Assembly: GCA_949292175.1 (NCBI GenBank)
Contig: CASEYJ010000012.1
Location: forward strand, 1 to 64,000
Direction of reading: 5' to 3'
Length of the DNA: 64,000 nucleotides
Origin: an uncultured bacterium
Lineage (GTDB): Bacteria > Cyanobacteriota > Vampirovibrionia > Gastranaerophilales > Gastranaerophilaceae
A program made the position numbers and the translations under genes. Numbering within the stretch: position 1 is the stretch's first letter; every line of letters starts with the position of its first letter. Shown here piece by piece: positions 1-8,817 of the stretch. The notes under the pieces are model-generated. The model ran no database searches and was not told where the DNA came from. It saw nothing but the letters and a program-made list of their open reading frames with translations.

Positions 1-5
1 AAAAA

Positions 6-77
6 CTCCCCAGGTTGGACTCGAACCAACAACCTACCGGTTAACAGCCGGTTGCTCCGCCATTGAGCTACTGAGGA
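6..77 (-). tRNA. tRNA-Asn (anticodon GTT)
   Basis: Reading the minus strand, the seven-base acceptor arms TCCTCAG and CTGGGGA pair (one G-T), the D and T arms are normal, and the anticodon loop CTGTTAA gives GTT, hence asparagine. CCA is not encoded. Five T residues follow the 3' end at the window edge and could be part of a terminator. It has its own promoter upstream. Confidence 0.95.
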
Positions 78-131
78 TTATGCTCGCACCCTTCAAAACT
101 TCTCACTCGAAATCCCTTAGGGTATGTACTT

Positions 132-160
132 ATTATAGAATAAAAAATTTTTATTGTAAA
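132..160 (-). promoter_or_regulatory. sigma70-type promoter of tRNA-Asn
   Basis: On the minus strand TTTACA is followed after exactly 17 bases by TATAAT. The predicted start lies about 45 bases before the mature tRNA, so a short 5' leader would be trimmed off. The ABC transporter gene ends just upstream, so the tRNA is probably transcribed separately from it. Confidence 0.75.
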
Positions 161-175
161 GTACTTTTTTATTTT

Positions 176-1981
176 TTATTTATTTAAACTTGAAAGCCTT
201 ATCAATTCTGCAAATTCAGGATATTTACCCTCTAAATATTCAAAAGATCCAGCATCAACAATACGACCATCCTTAAGATAAATAAGTTTATTACATGCTC
301 TTAAGGTAGATAATCTATGAGCTATCGCAATAATAGTTTTATCCTTGCAGACAGACAAAAGCATATCCGTAATATCAGACTCAACCTTAACATCGAGCGC
401 TGAAGTAGCCTCATCAAAAATTAAAATCTCAGGATTGCGATAAAGTGCACGAGCGATAGCTAATCGCTGTTTTTGCCCTCTCGATAACCCAGTATCTCCT
501 ATAAAAGGTACAGCGTATATTCCGTCAGCATAAGACTTTATAACCTCGCCAAGGCACACTTGATTTAACAAATAGCTAACCCTTTCATCATCGATTTCAT
601 CAGCCGGAAGCCCCCATGCCACATTCTCGCGAAAACTTCTCTCTAATACATTCAAATCCTGCTGAACATAACCGATATTTTGTCTAAAGGCATGACGATT
701 TGACGAATCCAATTTCAAATCATCTACGAAAATATTTCCCGAATCAGGAACCAACAATCCGGTTAAAATATCCGCTAACGTACTCTTTCCAGCTCCAGAT
801 AACCCAATAATTCCTACAAAATCACCTTTTTGAATTTCAAAAGAAACATTTTGTAGAACTTGTTTATCGTCATAAGAAAAACATACGTCATTAAAAACTA
901 TTTTATCGTTAAAAGGTAAAGGATTAGATTTTTTATAATCACTATATTCAAAATCTGCCAACCCAAATTTTTCATAAGCCTTAATCAACGCATTAACAAA
1001 ATTCAAACCCGCAGGTAAATTAAGTAACGCCGATTGAATTCTGTTTAAAGCCGGCGCAATTCTAAAAATAGATGCAACAATCATGGCAAAAGATGCGACC
1101 ATAACAGAACTTTGGCTAATATTTTGGATTGCTATTACCGCACCAAGAAGAAGTAAGGTAATTACAATAAGTGTTTCTACAAAATATGGAGGAATGCCAC
1201 CATAAAAAGTTTGTAACGTAACTTCATCTGCTAATTTTGCACCACATGCCCCATAGTCATTATAAAACTTTTGTTCACAACAAAAGATTTTTATATCCTT
1301 GATATTGTTTACTGTTGCATAGTTTATATTATTTGCAACATTATAAGTCTGCTGAATATTTTTCCCCAAACGCTTAACCTTATTTTTAAAGAACAAGTTC
1401 AAACAAACCACACAAACAACAATAAAAAGTAAAGAAACTATTCCTGCAAACGGGAATTTCCACAAAATCAACCCCAAGATAAGGACAACTATGGATAGGT
1501 TAGTTACAAAATTCATAACTCTAATAAAAAAACCACTTGTTGCTTGATTAGATAGAGTTGTTATTACATAAAGTTTTTCCGAATTAGAAATTTTTAAAAT
1601 TTTCTGATAAGGAGCATACAAATAGAATTGCATAAACCGATTGTTAATATCAAAAGTCCATTTTTGAATGAATTTACTCTGAACAAACAAAAATAAAATC
1701 ATATACAAATTTTTCACAACAAACAATACAAGAGCACTAAAGCCTAGCAACAACGCAAAATGTACCGGAGAAAGACTGCTAAGTAAACTTATACCCTGCT
1801 TACCTATAAAAGGAACAGAGTGATCAGGACTAACAATTAACATCACAAAAGGATATATTAATGCAACGCCTAAAAATTCGAGAGCACCAGCGATAAGCGA
1901 CATTAAGAAAAACAAAACCAATTTTACACGCCGCCTATAACCAAAATATTTAATAAACTTTTTCAAACTCTCAATATACAT
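176..1981 (-). CDS. ABC exporter, fused membrane and ATPase domains (MsbA-like)
   Basis: A 601-residue half-transporter that would act as a homodimer or heterodimer in the inner membrane, exporting lipid, peptide or another substrate. The first about 330 residues hold six hydrophobic segments (ABC transmembrane type 1). The ATPase domain shows Walker A GLSGAGKST (about 393-401), Q-loop YVQQD, signature LSRGQ, Walker B ILIFDEATSALD and the switch histidine in AIAHRLS. The start ATG has an AGGTGAT ribosome site. It stands alone, so the substrate cannot be read from context. MsbA-type lipid flippases and glycan or peptide exporters share this architecture; the short linker and absence of a peptidase domain argue against a bacteriocin processor. 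Confidence 0.9.
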   Translation of the reverse strand: MYIESLKKFIKYFGYRRRVKLVLFFLMSLIAGALEFLGVALIYPFVMLIVSPDHSVPFIGKQGISLLSSLSPVHFALLLGFSALVLFVVKNLYMILFLFVQSKFIQKWTFDINNRFMQFYLYAPYQKILKISNSEKLYVITTLSNQATSGFFIRVMNFVTNLSIVVLILGLILWKFPFAGIVSLLFIVVCVVCLNLFFKNKVKRLGKNIQQTYNVANNINYATVNNIKDIKIFCCEQKFYNDYGACGAKLADEVTLQTFYGGIPPYFVETLIVITLLLLGAVIAIQNISQSSVMVASFAMIVASIFRIAPALNRIQSALLNLPAGLNFVNALIKAYEKFGLADFEYSDYKKSNPLPFNDKIVFNDVCFSYDDKQVLQNVSFEIQKGDFVGIIGLSGAGKSTLADILTGLLVPDSGNIFVDDLKLDSSNRHAFRQNIGYVQQDLNVLERSFRENVAWGLPADEIDDERVSYLLNQVCLGEVIKSYADGIYAVPFIGDTGLSRGQKQRLAIARALYRNPEILIFDEATSALDVKVESDITDMLLSVCKDKTIIAIAHRLSTLRACNKLIYLKDGRIVDAGSFEYLEGKYPEFAELIRLSSLNK

Positions 1982-2017
1982 CTATCACCTGCGATAATAG
2001 CCCAATCAAGTACTTTA

Positions 2018-2026
2018 TGCTATAAT
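2018..2026 (+). promoter_or_regulatory. extended -10 promoter (TGCTATAAT)
   Basis: TGC directly followed by TATAAT, 47 bases before the ATG of the Bax-inhibitor-like gene. No good -35 is seen at 17 bases, as is usual for extended -10 promoters. The same nonamer or close variants recur before several other genes here. Confidence 0.6.
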
Positions 2027-2073
2027 ATGGACATTATAACATAAAAAATACTGATAAAGAAAGGTGGTTAATT

Positions 2074-2805
2074 ATGGCAAACCCGATACTAAATGATAAT
2101 TTTGGAGCAGACGCAACAGTATATGAAGGGGATGTAATGTCCATAAATGGAACAATCCAAAAGACATTATTGATGTTGATTATGCTGATAATCTCGGCAT
2201 CATATACTTGGGGGCTTACACTTCAAGGCTTCACTGATAAAGCACAAGTATTAGGGATAGCTGGCTCAATAGCTGCACTTATCTCAATTGTAATAATGTA
2301 CTTTGCGAAAAAAACATCTTGGCTGTGGGCAACAATATACTCAGTTGGAGAAGGATTTTTCATTGGCTTAATTTCATTGATGTTTGAAAAAGCATATCCT
2401 GGAATAGTTATCCAGGCCGTTGGCGGAACATTTGCCGCAATGTTTTCAATGCTACTACTATACAGAGCAGGTTTAATCAGATGCACTGAAAAATTCAGAG
2501 CTGTTATGATGACAGCCATAGCTTCAGTATTTTTGATATATTTAATCCAATTTGTAGCATCGTATTTCGGAAGAGGAATTCCACAAATCTTCACAGCAAG
2601 CCCTGTAGGCATTGTATTTAGCTGCATTGTAGTTGTAATCGCTGCACTAGGGTTTATTATGGATTTTAACTTCATTGAACAAGGTGCCAACAGGCTAGCC
2701 CCAAAATATTGGGAATGGATGGGAGCAGTCGGACTTATGACATCTATCGTTTGGTTATATATTGAATTACTACAATTATTAGCAAAACTCAACGATAGAA
2801 ACTAA
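2074..2805 (+). CDS. Bax inhibitor-1/YccA family membrane protein
   Basis: A 243-residue integral membrane protein with about seven hydrophobic segments spread from residue 30 to the C-terminus, close to the usual length for the BI-1/YccA family. Family members conduct or buffer calcium and, as in E. coli YccA, can modulate the FtsH protease; the role here is not known. The start has a good AAAGGTGG site seven bases before the ATG. It is monocistronic, between an extended -10 promoter and an intrinsic terminator. The family call rests on overall pattern rather than a catalytic motif. Confidence 0.85.
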   Translation: MANPILNDNFGADATVYEGDVMSINGTIQKTLLMLIMLIISASYTWGLTLQGFTDKAQVLGIAGSIAALISIVIMYFAKKTSWLWATIYSVGEGFFIGLISLMFEKAYPGIVIQAVGGTFAAMFSMLLLYRAGLIRCTEKFRAVMMTAIASVFLIYLIQFVASYFGRGIPQIFTASPVGIVFSCIVVVIAALGFIMDFNFIEQGANRLAPKYWEWMGAVGLMTSIVWLYIELLQLLAKLNDRN

Positions 2806-2828
2806 TTACTTAAAACAAATAAAAAAAG

Positions 2829-2859
2829 CACTCTCTACAAACAGGAGGGTGTTTTTTTT
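2829..2859 (+). terminator. intrinsic terminator after the Bax-inhibitor-like gene
   Basis: CACTCTC and GAGGGTG form a seven-pair stem (one G-T) with a nine-base loop, followed by eight T residues. The T-run overlaps the last codon of the convergent WYL gene by about two bases. Confidence 0.85.
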
Positions 2860-3781
2860 ATTCACCATAATTTGAAAGCATATCATCAATAATCTTTGTC
2901 ATTTTATTTTTCAAATAATCAGGAGAAACTATTACACACTTGTCATCATATCGTAAAAGTCTTGAACAAAGCATATCAAAATCTTCACCTGAATTAACAA
3001 CAACAAGCCAACCATTTTCATCTTTACCGGTTGAATGCTCCCAATCTCTAAGTTTATATCTGACTGCCAAATCTTCTTTCAACTTAAAAATAACCGTAGT
3101 ACAACTTTGAGAAACATTAATGCCCTCAGAAACTTTTCGAATATTTTTAATTGAACCTATCGGAATATCAACAACTTGACGACTCAACGTATTATACACA
3201 CTATAAGAAACCACTGTATCATGATACTTAATTTCTTTAGGAATACACATAATACAATCATCTCTATCATTGTGAACATACAAAATTTCTAACTTGCAAG
3301 AATTTTGCAAATAATTTTCGCATTCTGCAATTTGCGTTTCGAATTTCTTAAAATAAAACGACAAATCATAATTTTTATTAGAAGAAATTACAGCTTTGAG
3401 CTTTCTTGTTTCATTATCGTAAAGATTCTCTAAATCCCTTAACAGTTTAATAATATTATTTTTATTTTTCCCATCTGGCAAAAAGTTTACAGCCGCACCA
3501 ATCAAAGCAACCCCTTGCAAATCAGTCTCGTTCAAGCTCAAACTGAATGGCATGTGTTTCAGGATATATTTATTTTTAACTTTTTCAACATCAACTCCAA
3601 AAATCTTAATTGTATTCAAATATTTGTTAAGTAACACATTTGAATTTGAAGTGATCTCGCCATTAGCATCTGCAAAAATTTTAATGACATCAGAAAAATC
3701 AGCATCCCCATCTGCAAGAAGATTTAACAACGCAAAAATTTTCAGACAAGCATCATTATATTTCTTACTTATTCTTGCCAT
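2858..3781 (-). CDS. WYL-domain protein, transcriptional regulator
   Basis: A 307-residue protein resembling the WYL regulator family, which has an N-terminal winged-helix region, a central beta-rich WYL ligand domain and a C-terminal WCX extension. The central part (about 160-215) has the alternating beta pattern of WYL with SYSVYNTLSRQVVDIPI, and the segment ENGWLVVV near 260 matches WCX style. The N-terminal DNA-binding part is weaker than in the partner gene directly upstream, which overlaps it by 17 bases, so the two are probably cotranscribed and may work as a heterodimer. WYL domains sense nucleic-acid fragments or small ligands in several defence and DNA-damage regulators; no target is visible here. 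Confidence 0.75.
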   Translation of the reverse strand: MARISKKYNDACLKIFALLNLLADGDADFSDVIKIFADANGEITSNSNVLLNKYLNTIKIFGVDVEKVKNKYILKHMPFSLSLNETDLQGVALIGAAVNFLPDGKNKNNIIKLLRDLENLYDNETRKLKAVISSNKNYDLSFYFKKFETQIAECENYLQNSCKLEILYVHNDRDDCIMCIPKEIKYHDTVVSYSVYNTLSRQVVDIPIGSIKNIRKVSEGINVSQSCTTVIFKLKEDLAVRYKLRDWEHSTGKDENGWLVVVNSGEDFDMLCSRLLRYDDKCVIVSPDYLKNKMTKIIDDMLSNYGE

Positions 3782-4715
3782 TTAAATACTCCTCACGCAT
3801 TCTTTTCAGGGTATTAATAATCTCTTCTCTAAACTCTAACGGTTCCAGAACGGTACAATGTCTGCCATATTCCATTACCTTTTGTTTTAGAATGAATTTA
3901 TTAGAAGACTCCATCTCTACAGTTATAGAATCATCATTAATTTCAAGAATTTTCTCCTCATCAGAAAGTTTAAATTCCGGCGAAAGAGATTTTAATATAT
4001 ATTTAACCTTATAAGTCTTAACATCAGGCAACTCAATATGTTCGGCTTTAACATTTTGAATCTCAAGAATCCTTGAAATCAAAAAATATGAATACTGTAG
4101 ATATTTAAGATTGGTACCATAAAGATAAACTTTCCCATTTGAAATTCCAATTTTATCAATAACTAATTCAATACTGGAAGTTTTACCCCTTGGCGAATTA
4201 TAGAGAAACGTTATACACTTTTTTCCTAAAGCATAAGAAATTAAATCTTCCAACAAAGTTTGATTGATGCCTTTGAACACAGAAACTTTATTTATAGCAT
4301 CTAAAAGTTCAGAATTTTTAGTCTTATGAGCTAATTCTCTTATAAACTTTTCAAAAGCATATAACCCTTTAACATCAATAGTTTTCAAGATAATTCTGTA
4401 TATTTTAACAATACTTTTTATCTGTTCCTCGGAAATCTTCAACTCAAAAGGGTGAGATACAATTCTATATTTAGACCCATCATCAGAACTTTCTCTCACA
4501 ATCTCACAACCAGCTCTTTTTAATGATGTAATATAAACTCTAAAAGTATCTACTGAAATTTCCTCATTAATATACTCGTGCTTTTTAAAAAACTCGCAAA
4601 TTTCACGATATGACTTTGGAGACTCAAGAAGCAGAGTAAAAATCATCAAAGATTTAAACCCGGTAAACGACATCAAATTATACGTAACCGTATTAGATTT
4701 TTTAAATTCTTTCAT
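3765..4715 (-). CDS. WYL-domain transcriptional regulator with N-terminal HTH
   Basis: A 316-residue protein. The first about 80 residues look like a winged helix-turn-helix (FKSLMIFTLLLESPKSYREI then a recognition-like helix and KRAGCEI), followed by a helical linker and a WYL-like beta domain around 175-240. An upstream TTG in frame would add 13 residues, but ATG at 4715 is a more ordinary start; neither has a strong ribosome site. It overlaps the second WYL gene downstream. Tandem WYL pairs occur in actinobacteria (PafB/PafC, DNA-damage response); whether this pair is equivalent is open. A long gene-free stretch lies upstream, so regulated targets could be either itself or anmK. Confidence 0.75.
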   Translation of the reverse strand: MKEFKKSNTVTYNLMSFTGFKSLMIFTLLLESPKSYREICEFFKKHEYINEEISVDTFRVYITSLKRAGCEIVRESSDDGSKYRIVSHPFELKISEEQIKSIVKIYRIILKTIDVKGLYAFEKFIRELAHKTKNSELLDAINKVSVFKGINQTLLEDLISYALGKKCITFLYNSPRGKTSSIELVIDKIGISNGKVYLYGTNLKYLQYSYFLISRILEIQNVKAEHIELPDVKTYKVKYILKSLSPEFKLSDEEKILEINDDSITVEMESSNKFILKQKVMEYGRHCTVLEPLEFREEIINTLKRMREEYLNGKNK

Positions 4716-5316
4716 ACGCAATCTCAGCCAAATATCAGTACTAATATAAATCAAAATTAAAGAGATGTAAATACAACACCATGCCTAAAAAAGGAGTTAC
4801 GGAAAAGATGAGTTGTCAACAAAAAAATGTTCAAATTTTTACTTAATTTAATTAAGTTTTCTTCATTAAGATTTAATAACTTGAATTTTTGTTTAGAGTA
4901 TCAGGGGGCATGGTCAATTGTAAAAAATAATTAATTTTTTTTTGCTTGTCAATTTTGTAAATTAGGTTTACATTAAAAGATGTCAGGGGAACGCAAGAGT
5001 CAATCCCCCACATAGAGAGAAAAGGCTACCAGATAGGTAAGAGGACAGATAGGATAGTTTGTAGATTAAGGACAGAAGAAAAAGAGGTGATGGCTTAAAA
5101 GTCCGTAGTAAACATAGATGAAACATTAAGGTTTATAAGGTAATTTAAGAAAAAAGGTTTATAATATACGGAGATTAAGGTGTAGTACAGTTGTAGATTA
5201 GGGATTATTTTATTATCAAGGGAGAATACAGGTTTTAAAAAATTTAGTAATTAATCTTTAGGAGATTTGGGGTTTAAAATAGTTGTAAATTGTTGTAGTA
5301 CTGTCAGAAAAACGAT
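4716..5316 (+). other. gene-free stretch: promoter plus long leader ahead of anmK
   Basis: Six hundred bases without a credible gene of normal size. The left part is AT-rich and would carry the promoter of the WYL pair. From 4946 a good sigma70 promoter points right, followed by about 335 bases that are purine-rich on the plus strand. It contains a hairpin GGGGA/TCCCC at about 4986-5008, three copies of a GTAGATTARGG-like direct repeat (5061, 5170, 5193), two GTAGTAC copies, and an 11-codon ATG frame at 4980-5015. I recognise no named riboswitch in it. Confidence 0.5.
4946..4974 (+). promoter_or_regulatory. sigma70-type promoter of the anmK leader
   Basis: TTGTCA, 17 bases, TACATT. The predicted start is near 4980-4982, which coincides with the ATG of a tiny 11-codon frame. 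Confidence 0.65.
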
Positions 5317-6447
5317 ATGGATGAAGAATTAAAAACAAAAAGAATAATAGGTCTTATGTCTGGGACATCCTGTGACAGTATAGATGCCGGCTTGTGTGAA
5401 GTAACGCCGGACTTAAAATGTAAGTTAATATATGGGATTAATTACAAATATCCGGAACATATCAGAGCTAAGATATTCCAACTTTTTTCCGGAAACGCAT
5501 CAATCAAAGATGTATGTCAAATGAATTTTGCAATAGGTAAATGTTTTGCAGATGCTTGTAATTCAATAATTTCAGAGTTTGGGAAACCTGATTTAATAGC
5601 AAGCCACGGACAAACGATTTACCACGCCCCACAGAATGAAAGTCTGGATGGAATTTCACTAAAAAGTACTCTTCAAATCGGCGAAAGTGCAGTTATTGCA
5701 AAGGAAACAGGCTGCTTAACAATCTCAAACTTCAGAGAAGCAGATATCGCAGCCGGAGGTGAAGGAGCTCCACTAGTCTGCTTTGCTGATGAAAAATGGT
5801 TTAAGCCTACCGGCAAAAATATTGCGGTACAAAACATTGGGGGCATTTCCAACGTAACAATGATTTCTCATTCTCATCCAACATTTGGATTTGACACAGG
5901 ACTTGGAAACATAATGATTGACTACTGCACCAACAAGTTTTTTGGAAAATCTTATGATGACAATGGAGAGATAGCCAAAAGCGGAAACATCTCCGAAAGT
6001 TGGCTCGAATGCCTTTTGCAAGATGAATATTATTTTAAAAACCCACCAAAAACCACTGGAAGAGAATACTTTTCACCTATGTACATAGAAAATGCTCTCA
6101 AATTTGCACCGTCTGAACCAAAGGACATTATAGCAACGGTAACAGCCCTTACAGCAAAAACTATTGCCCAAGCATATGAGAGATTTATCCTTCCGGAATT
6201 AGATATAGAAGAAGTTGTCATTGGAGGAGGCGGAGCCTATAACCCTACTTTAATGAACTTCTTAAGAATATATCTTCCAGATGATATAAAACTAAAAACA
6301 CATGAAGATTACGGAATTTCAAATAATTTCAAAGAAGTAATGGCATTTGCACTACTTGGATATTGCACGTATTATGGGATTCCAAACAATCTCCCTGAAT
6401 GCACAGGAGCCAACAAACGAGTAGTTCTTGGAAAAATGGCTAATTGA
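5317..6447 (+). CDS. anmK: anhydro-N-acetylmuramic acid kinase
   Basis: AnmK opens and phosphorylates 1,6-anhydro-MurNAc, released during cell-wall turnover, to MurNAc-6-phosphate in the cytoplasm. The 376-residue length is right for the family. The N-terminal signature GLMSGTSCDSIDAG (about 13-26) is the ATP/sugar-binding motif; SHGQTIYH, QIGE and the C-terminal VIGGGGAYNP motif follow. No MurQ etherase or AmpG permease is next to it, so the rest of recycling must lie elsewhere. The ATG has no clear ribosome site, which is notable given the 335-base leader. Presence of AnmK suggests a Gram-negative-type wall. Confidence 0.95.
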   Translation: MDEELKTKRIIGLMSGTSCDSIDAGLCEVTPDLKCKLIYGINYKYPEHIRAKIFQLFSGNASIKDVCQMNFAIGKCFADACNSIISEFGKPDLIASHGQTIYHAPQNESLDGISLKSTLQIGESAVIAKETGCLTISNFREADIAAGGEGAPLVCFADEKWFKPTGKNIAVQNIGGISNVTMISHSHPTFGFDTGLGNIMIDYCTNKFFGKSYDDNGEIAKSGNISESWLECLLQDEYYFKNPPKTTGREYFSPMYIENALKFAPSEPKDIIATVTALTAKTIAQAYERFILPELDIEEVVIGGGGAYNPTLMNFLRIYLPDDIKLKTHEDYGISNNFKEVMAFALLGYCTYYGIPNNLPECTGANKRVVLGKMAN

Positions 6448-6581
6448 AAATCCCCATTCAGGCTATTATAATTATTATGAACAATTGTAAATAAAGCGTT
6501 ATATTATAGCAAAATAAATATTCAGTAACGTTAAAAATAGAAGAAAATAAATTTTCAACAATACAATCAAAGGAGAAAAAA

Positions 6582-6953
6582 ATGATTAACAATGTATCAT
6601 TCGCAGGTAGAGAAACAATGCTAACAAAAGGTGTAAAAGAAGTAGCATCTAAAGCTCATGAATATGTTGGCACAGGTAAAATGTATAGCCCAGAAGAAAT
6701 TGACGTAATTGAACGTATGATAAATAGAGCACAAAATAAAGATTCCATCTCTAGAGTTGCTGCAGAAAGTGCTGAAGCTAGATATACAAGCCCATTTGCA
6801 CCAACTCACGCAAAACAAGGTAAAATGGCACAAGCTGCTGACGAAAAAAATGGTTACTTATATAACGTTGCACATGGTAAACCTGAAGAAGTTGCAGAAG
6901 AAGGTGTTTCAAAAACATCTGTTCTTGCTGCAAAATTAGACGTTTTAGCATAA
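6582..6953 (+). CDS. conserved-looking small protein of unknown function, FxG motif at N-terminus
   Basis: A 123-residue soluble, helix-rich, charged protein with no signal peptide, cysteine or transmembrane segment. I do not recognise a family. A perfect AAAGGAG site precedes the ATG, and codon use is like that of well-expressed neighbours, which supports a real gene. The N-terminus MINNVSFAGRE carries the short hydrophobic-x-F-x-G motif also seen near the start of three other unknown proteins in this window. It ends one base before the convergent nnrD stop, so the two transcripts overlap. Confidence 0.8.
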   Translation: MINNVSFAGRETMLTKGVKEVASKAHEYVGTGKMYSPEEIDVIERMINRAQNKDSISRVAAESAEARYTSPFAPTHAKQGKMAQAADEKNGYLYNVAHGKPEEVAEEGVSKTSVLAAKLDVLA

Positions 6954-6954
6954 T

Positions 6955-7758
6955 TTATAAAAGCTTTTTAATAGCGTAAGGAATGAACCTGATCTGATCG
7001 GAAGCCAAAACTCCATATTCGGTCAGGTCATTTTTTGCGATATCACCACAAAGTCCATGCAAATATACACCCAACTTAGCAGCATAATATTCATTACAAT
7101 TTTGAGCAAGAAGTCCTGCAATAATCCCCGCCAAAACATCTCCACTTCCGGCTTTTGCAAGAGCACTGCAGCCAGTATTATTAATATAAATTTCCAAATC
7201 TTTAGAACACACAACAGTTCTATGTGATTTTAGAACAGTTACACAATTAAATTTTTTAGAAATCTCTTTTGACCAATATTCCATATCCGATAGAATTGTA
7301 TCAACATCAACACCTAAAAGCCTTGACGCTTCTTTTGGATGAGGAGTAAGAATTAGTTTTTCCGGCAGTTTTATATTATTCATTTTTGCAAGAATATTTA
7401 AGCCATCAGCATCAACTAAAACTGGAATATCATCAACTGAATTAATCGCCCTTCTGAAAATTTCAATAGCCTCATCAGAAGTAGACAATCCGCAACCAAT
7501 AAGTAAAACATCTGCAGCTTTAACCTGATTTTCCAAATCTGAAAGCAGGCAAAAAACAATATTTTGACTCTGTGCCGCTACCGCATCAATAACTCTTTCT
7601 GTTGAGCACAAAAAAACATACCCGCACCCAACAGTCAAAGCAGAAAGGCTAGAAAGGTAAGCTGCCCCCATCATATAATCAGAACCTGAAACATTCAGAA
7701 CTCTTCCGTATGTTCCTTTGTGTGAATTTTGTACCCTTTCAGGCATTTTAAATTCCAT
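6955..7758 (-). CDS. nnrD: ADP-dependent NAD(P)H-hydrate dehydratase
   Basis: Repairs hydrated, inactive NADHX/NADPHX using ADP. The 267 residues form a ribokinase-like fold with GRVLNVSGS at the N-terminus, the nucleotide/substrate motif LTPHPKEASRLLG (about 138-150) and the catalytic NTGCSALAKAGSGDVLAG (about 192-209). Many bacteria fuse this to the NnrE epimerase; here only the dehydratase half is present. It is the last gene of a minus-strand operon and starts inside the end of trmL (11-base overlap). Confidence 0.9.
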   Translation of the reverse strand: MEFKMPERVQNSHKGTYGRVLNVSGSDYMMGAAYLSSLSALTVGCGYVFLCSTERVIDAVAAQSQNIVFCLLSDLENQVKAADVLLIGCGLSTSDEAIEIFRRAINSVDDIPVLVDADGLNILAKMNNIKLPEKLILTPHPKEASRLLGVDVDTILSDMEYWSKEISKKFNCVTVLKSHRTVVCSKDLEIYINNTGCSALAKAGSGDVLAGIIAGLLAQNCNEYYAAKLGVYLHGLCGDIAKNDLTEYGVLASDQIRFIPYAIKKLL

Positions 7759-8200
7759 TTTGTCTTATAACCTCATAAGTTACTATCGCAACAGAATTAG
7801 AAAGATTTAAACTTCTCTGACCTTCTCTCATAGGAATGGTTAAAGCATGTTCATCTTTGACGTACTTATCAGGCAAACCTCTGGTTTCAGGCCCAAAAAC
7901 AAGGAAATCACCATCTTTAAATTCTATATCTGTATATTTTTTATTTGTTTTAGTAGTCAGGTAATAGAATGTAGCACCCTTATTCGCCTCAAACAATTCC
8001 TCCATAGTATCAACTTTGTGTAAGTCAACACTATCCCAATAATCTAAGCCTGCACGTTTAGTATACTTACTGGATAAAGAGAACCCTAATTTTCCAACCA
8101 AATAGAGGGAAGCTCCCGTACACGCACACAAACGTGCGATATTTCCCGTATTTTGAGGAATTTCAGGTTCATATAATACAATATTAATTTTGCTTGCCAT
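7748..8200 (-). CDS. trmL: tRNA (cytidine(34)-2'-O)-methyltransferase TrmL
   Basis: A 150-residue SPOUT-class enzyme that methylates the ribose of the wobble base in tRNA-Leu species. Family motifs are clear: LYEPEIPQNTGNIAR near the N-terminus, FGPETRGLP in the middle and MREGQRSLNLSNSVAIVTYE at the C-terminus, which forms the trefoil-knot SAM site. I place the start at the ATG giving MASKINIVLY; a longer frame upstream lies inside the pgsA-like gene. The start overlaps the end of the upstream gene by 17 bases, and the stop overlaps nnrD, so translation is probably coupled. Confidence 0.93.
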   Translation of the reverse strand: MASKINIVLYEPEIPQNTGNIARLCACTGASLYLVGKLGFSLSSKYTKRAGLDYWDSVDLHKVDTMEELFEANKGATFYYLTTKTNKKYTDIEFKDGDFLVFGPETRGLPDKYVKDEHALTIPMREGQRSLNLSNSVAIVTYEVIRQNGI

Positions 8201-8807
8201 TATCAAACAACTTTCCACTTTCAGCAACAACAGGAATTGCACGAACTACACAGAAAATAATCGCAATCCATGCAAGTACAACTGCAACATTCATAACACA
8301 ATATTGAATTCCCAAACTCAAGTGAGGAATATTTGCAAAAATCAAAAGAACAAATGCTGCAACTTTAGCTACGGCATAGCTTATTCTCATAAACTTAGAT
8401 GCACAAATAAACTTTCCCCACGCAGTAGATTGCATAGACTTATCACCAAAAGCTGTCATACCCTTAGATAAAGCAACACTTCTGATACTGTCGGTAGTAA
8501 AAGCTCTCGCAACACAAACAAGAGGGAAAATAATGCTTAACCACCCAAGAACCGCAAATGCAATCCAATAAGAAGCCTCTACGATTCTATCTCCCATGAT
8601 ATCCAAAACGGAACCAAGTTCGGACGATTGGTTATACTTTCTTGCAATATACCCATCAACTCCGTCCATTATGAAAGCAATAATAGTAAGTCCCAAAGCC
8701 CACACATAAGCTGAAGTCGTGTGTACAAACAACAAGCCAATTGCTATAAATGCTATAAAAATTCTACTTATTGAAACAATATTTGCTGTATTATTTTTGA
8801 TGTCCAT
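8184..8807 (-). CDS. CDP-alcohol phosphatidyltransferase family protein (PgsA-like)
   Basis: A 207-residue integral membrane enzyme of phospholipid synthesis. It has the full family motif D-G-x2-A-R-x8-G-x3-D-x3-D (DGYIARKY through LDIMGD, about 49-72) and four or more hydrophobic segments. The acceptor alcohol (glycerol-3-phosphate, inositol phosphate or other) cannot be decided from sequence by eye; phosphatidylglycerophosphate synthase is the default guess. An AAGGA site lies at a good distance from the ATG. It starts 10 bases after the oxidoreductase gene, in the same operon. Confidence 0.85.
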   Translation of the reverse strand: MDIKNNTANIVSISRIFIAFIAIGLLFVHTTSAYVWALGLTIIAFIMDGVDGYIARKYNQSSELGSVLDIMGDRIVEASYWIAFAVLGWLSIIFPLVCVARAFTTDSIRSVALSKGMTAFGDKSMQSTAWGKFICASKFMRISYAVAKVAAFVLLIFANIPHLSLGIQYCVMNVAVVLAWIAIIFCVVRAIPVVAESGKLFDNGKQN

Positions 8808-8817
8808 TCTACTATCC

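Noticed and set aside
2223-2792. Long antisense frame across the Bax-inhibitor-like gene
   Set aside because: It is the mirror of a strongly hydrophobic gene on the other strand, without its own ribosome site or recognisable protein; the plus-strand gene has promoter, ribosome site and terminator.
4980-5015. 11-codon frame at the start of the anmK leader as a real peptide gene
   Set aside because: Too short for any coding evidence and has no ribosome site; its ATG coincides with a predicted transcript start, so I only mention it as part of the leader.
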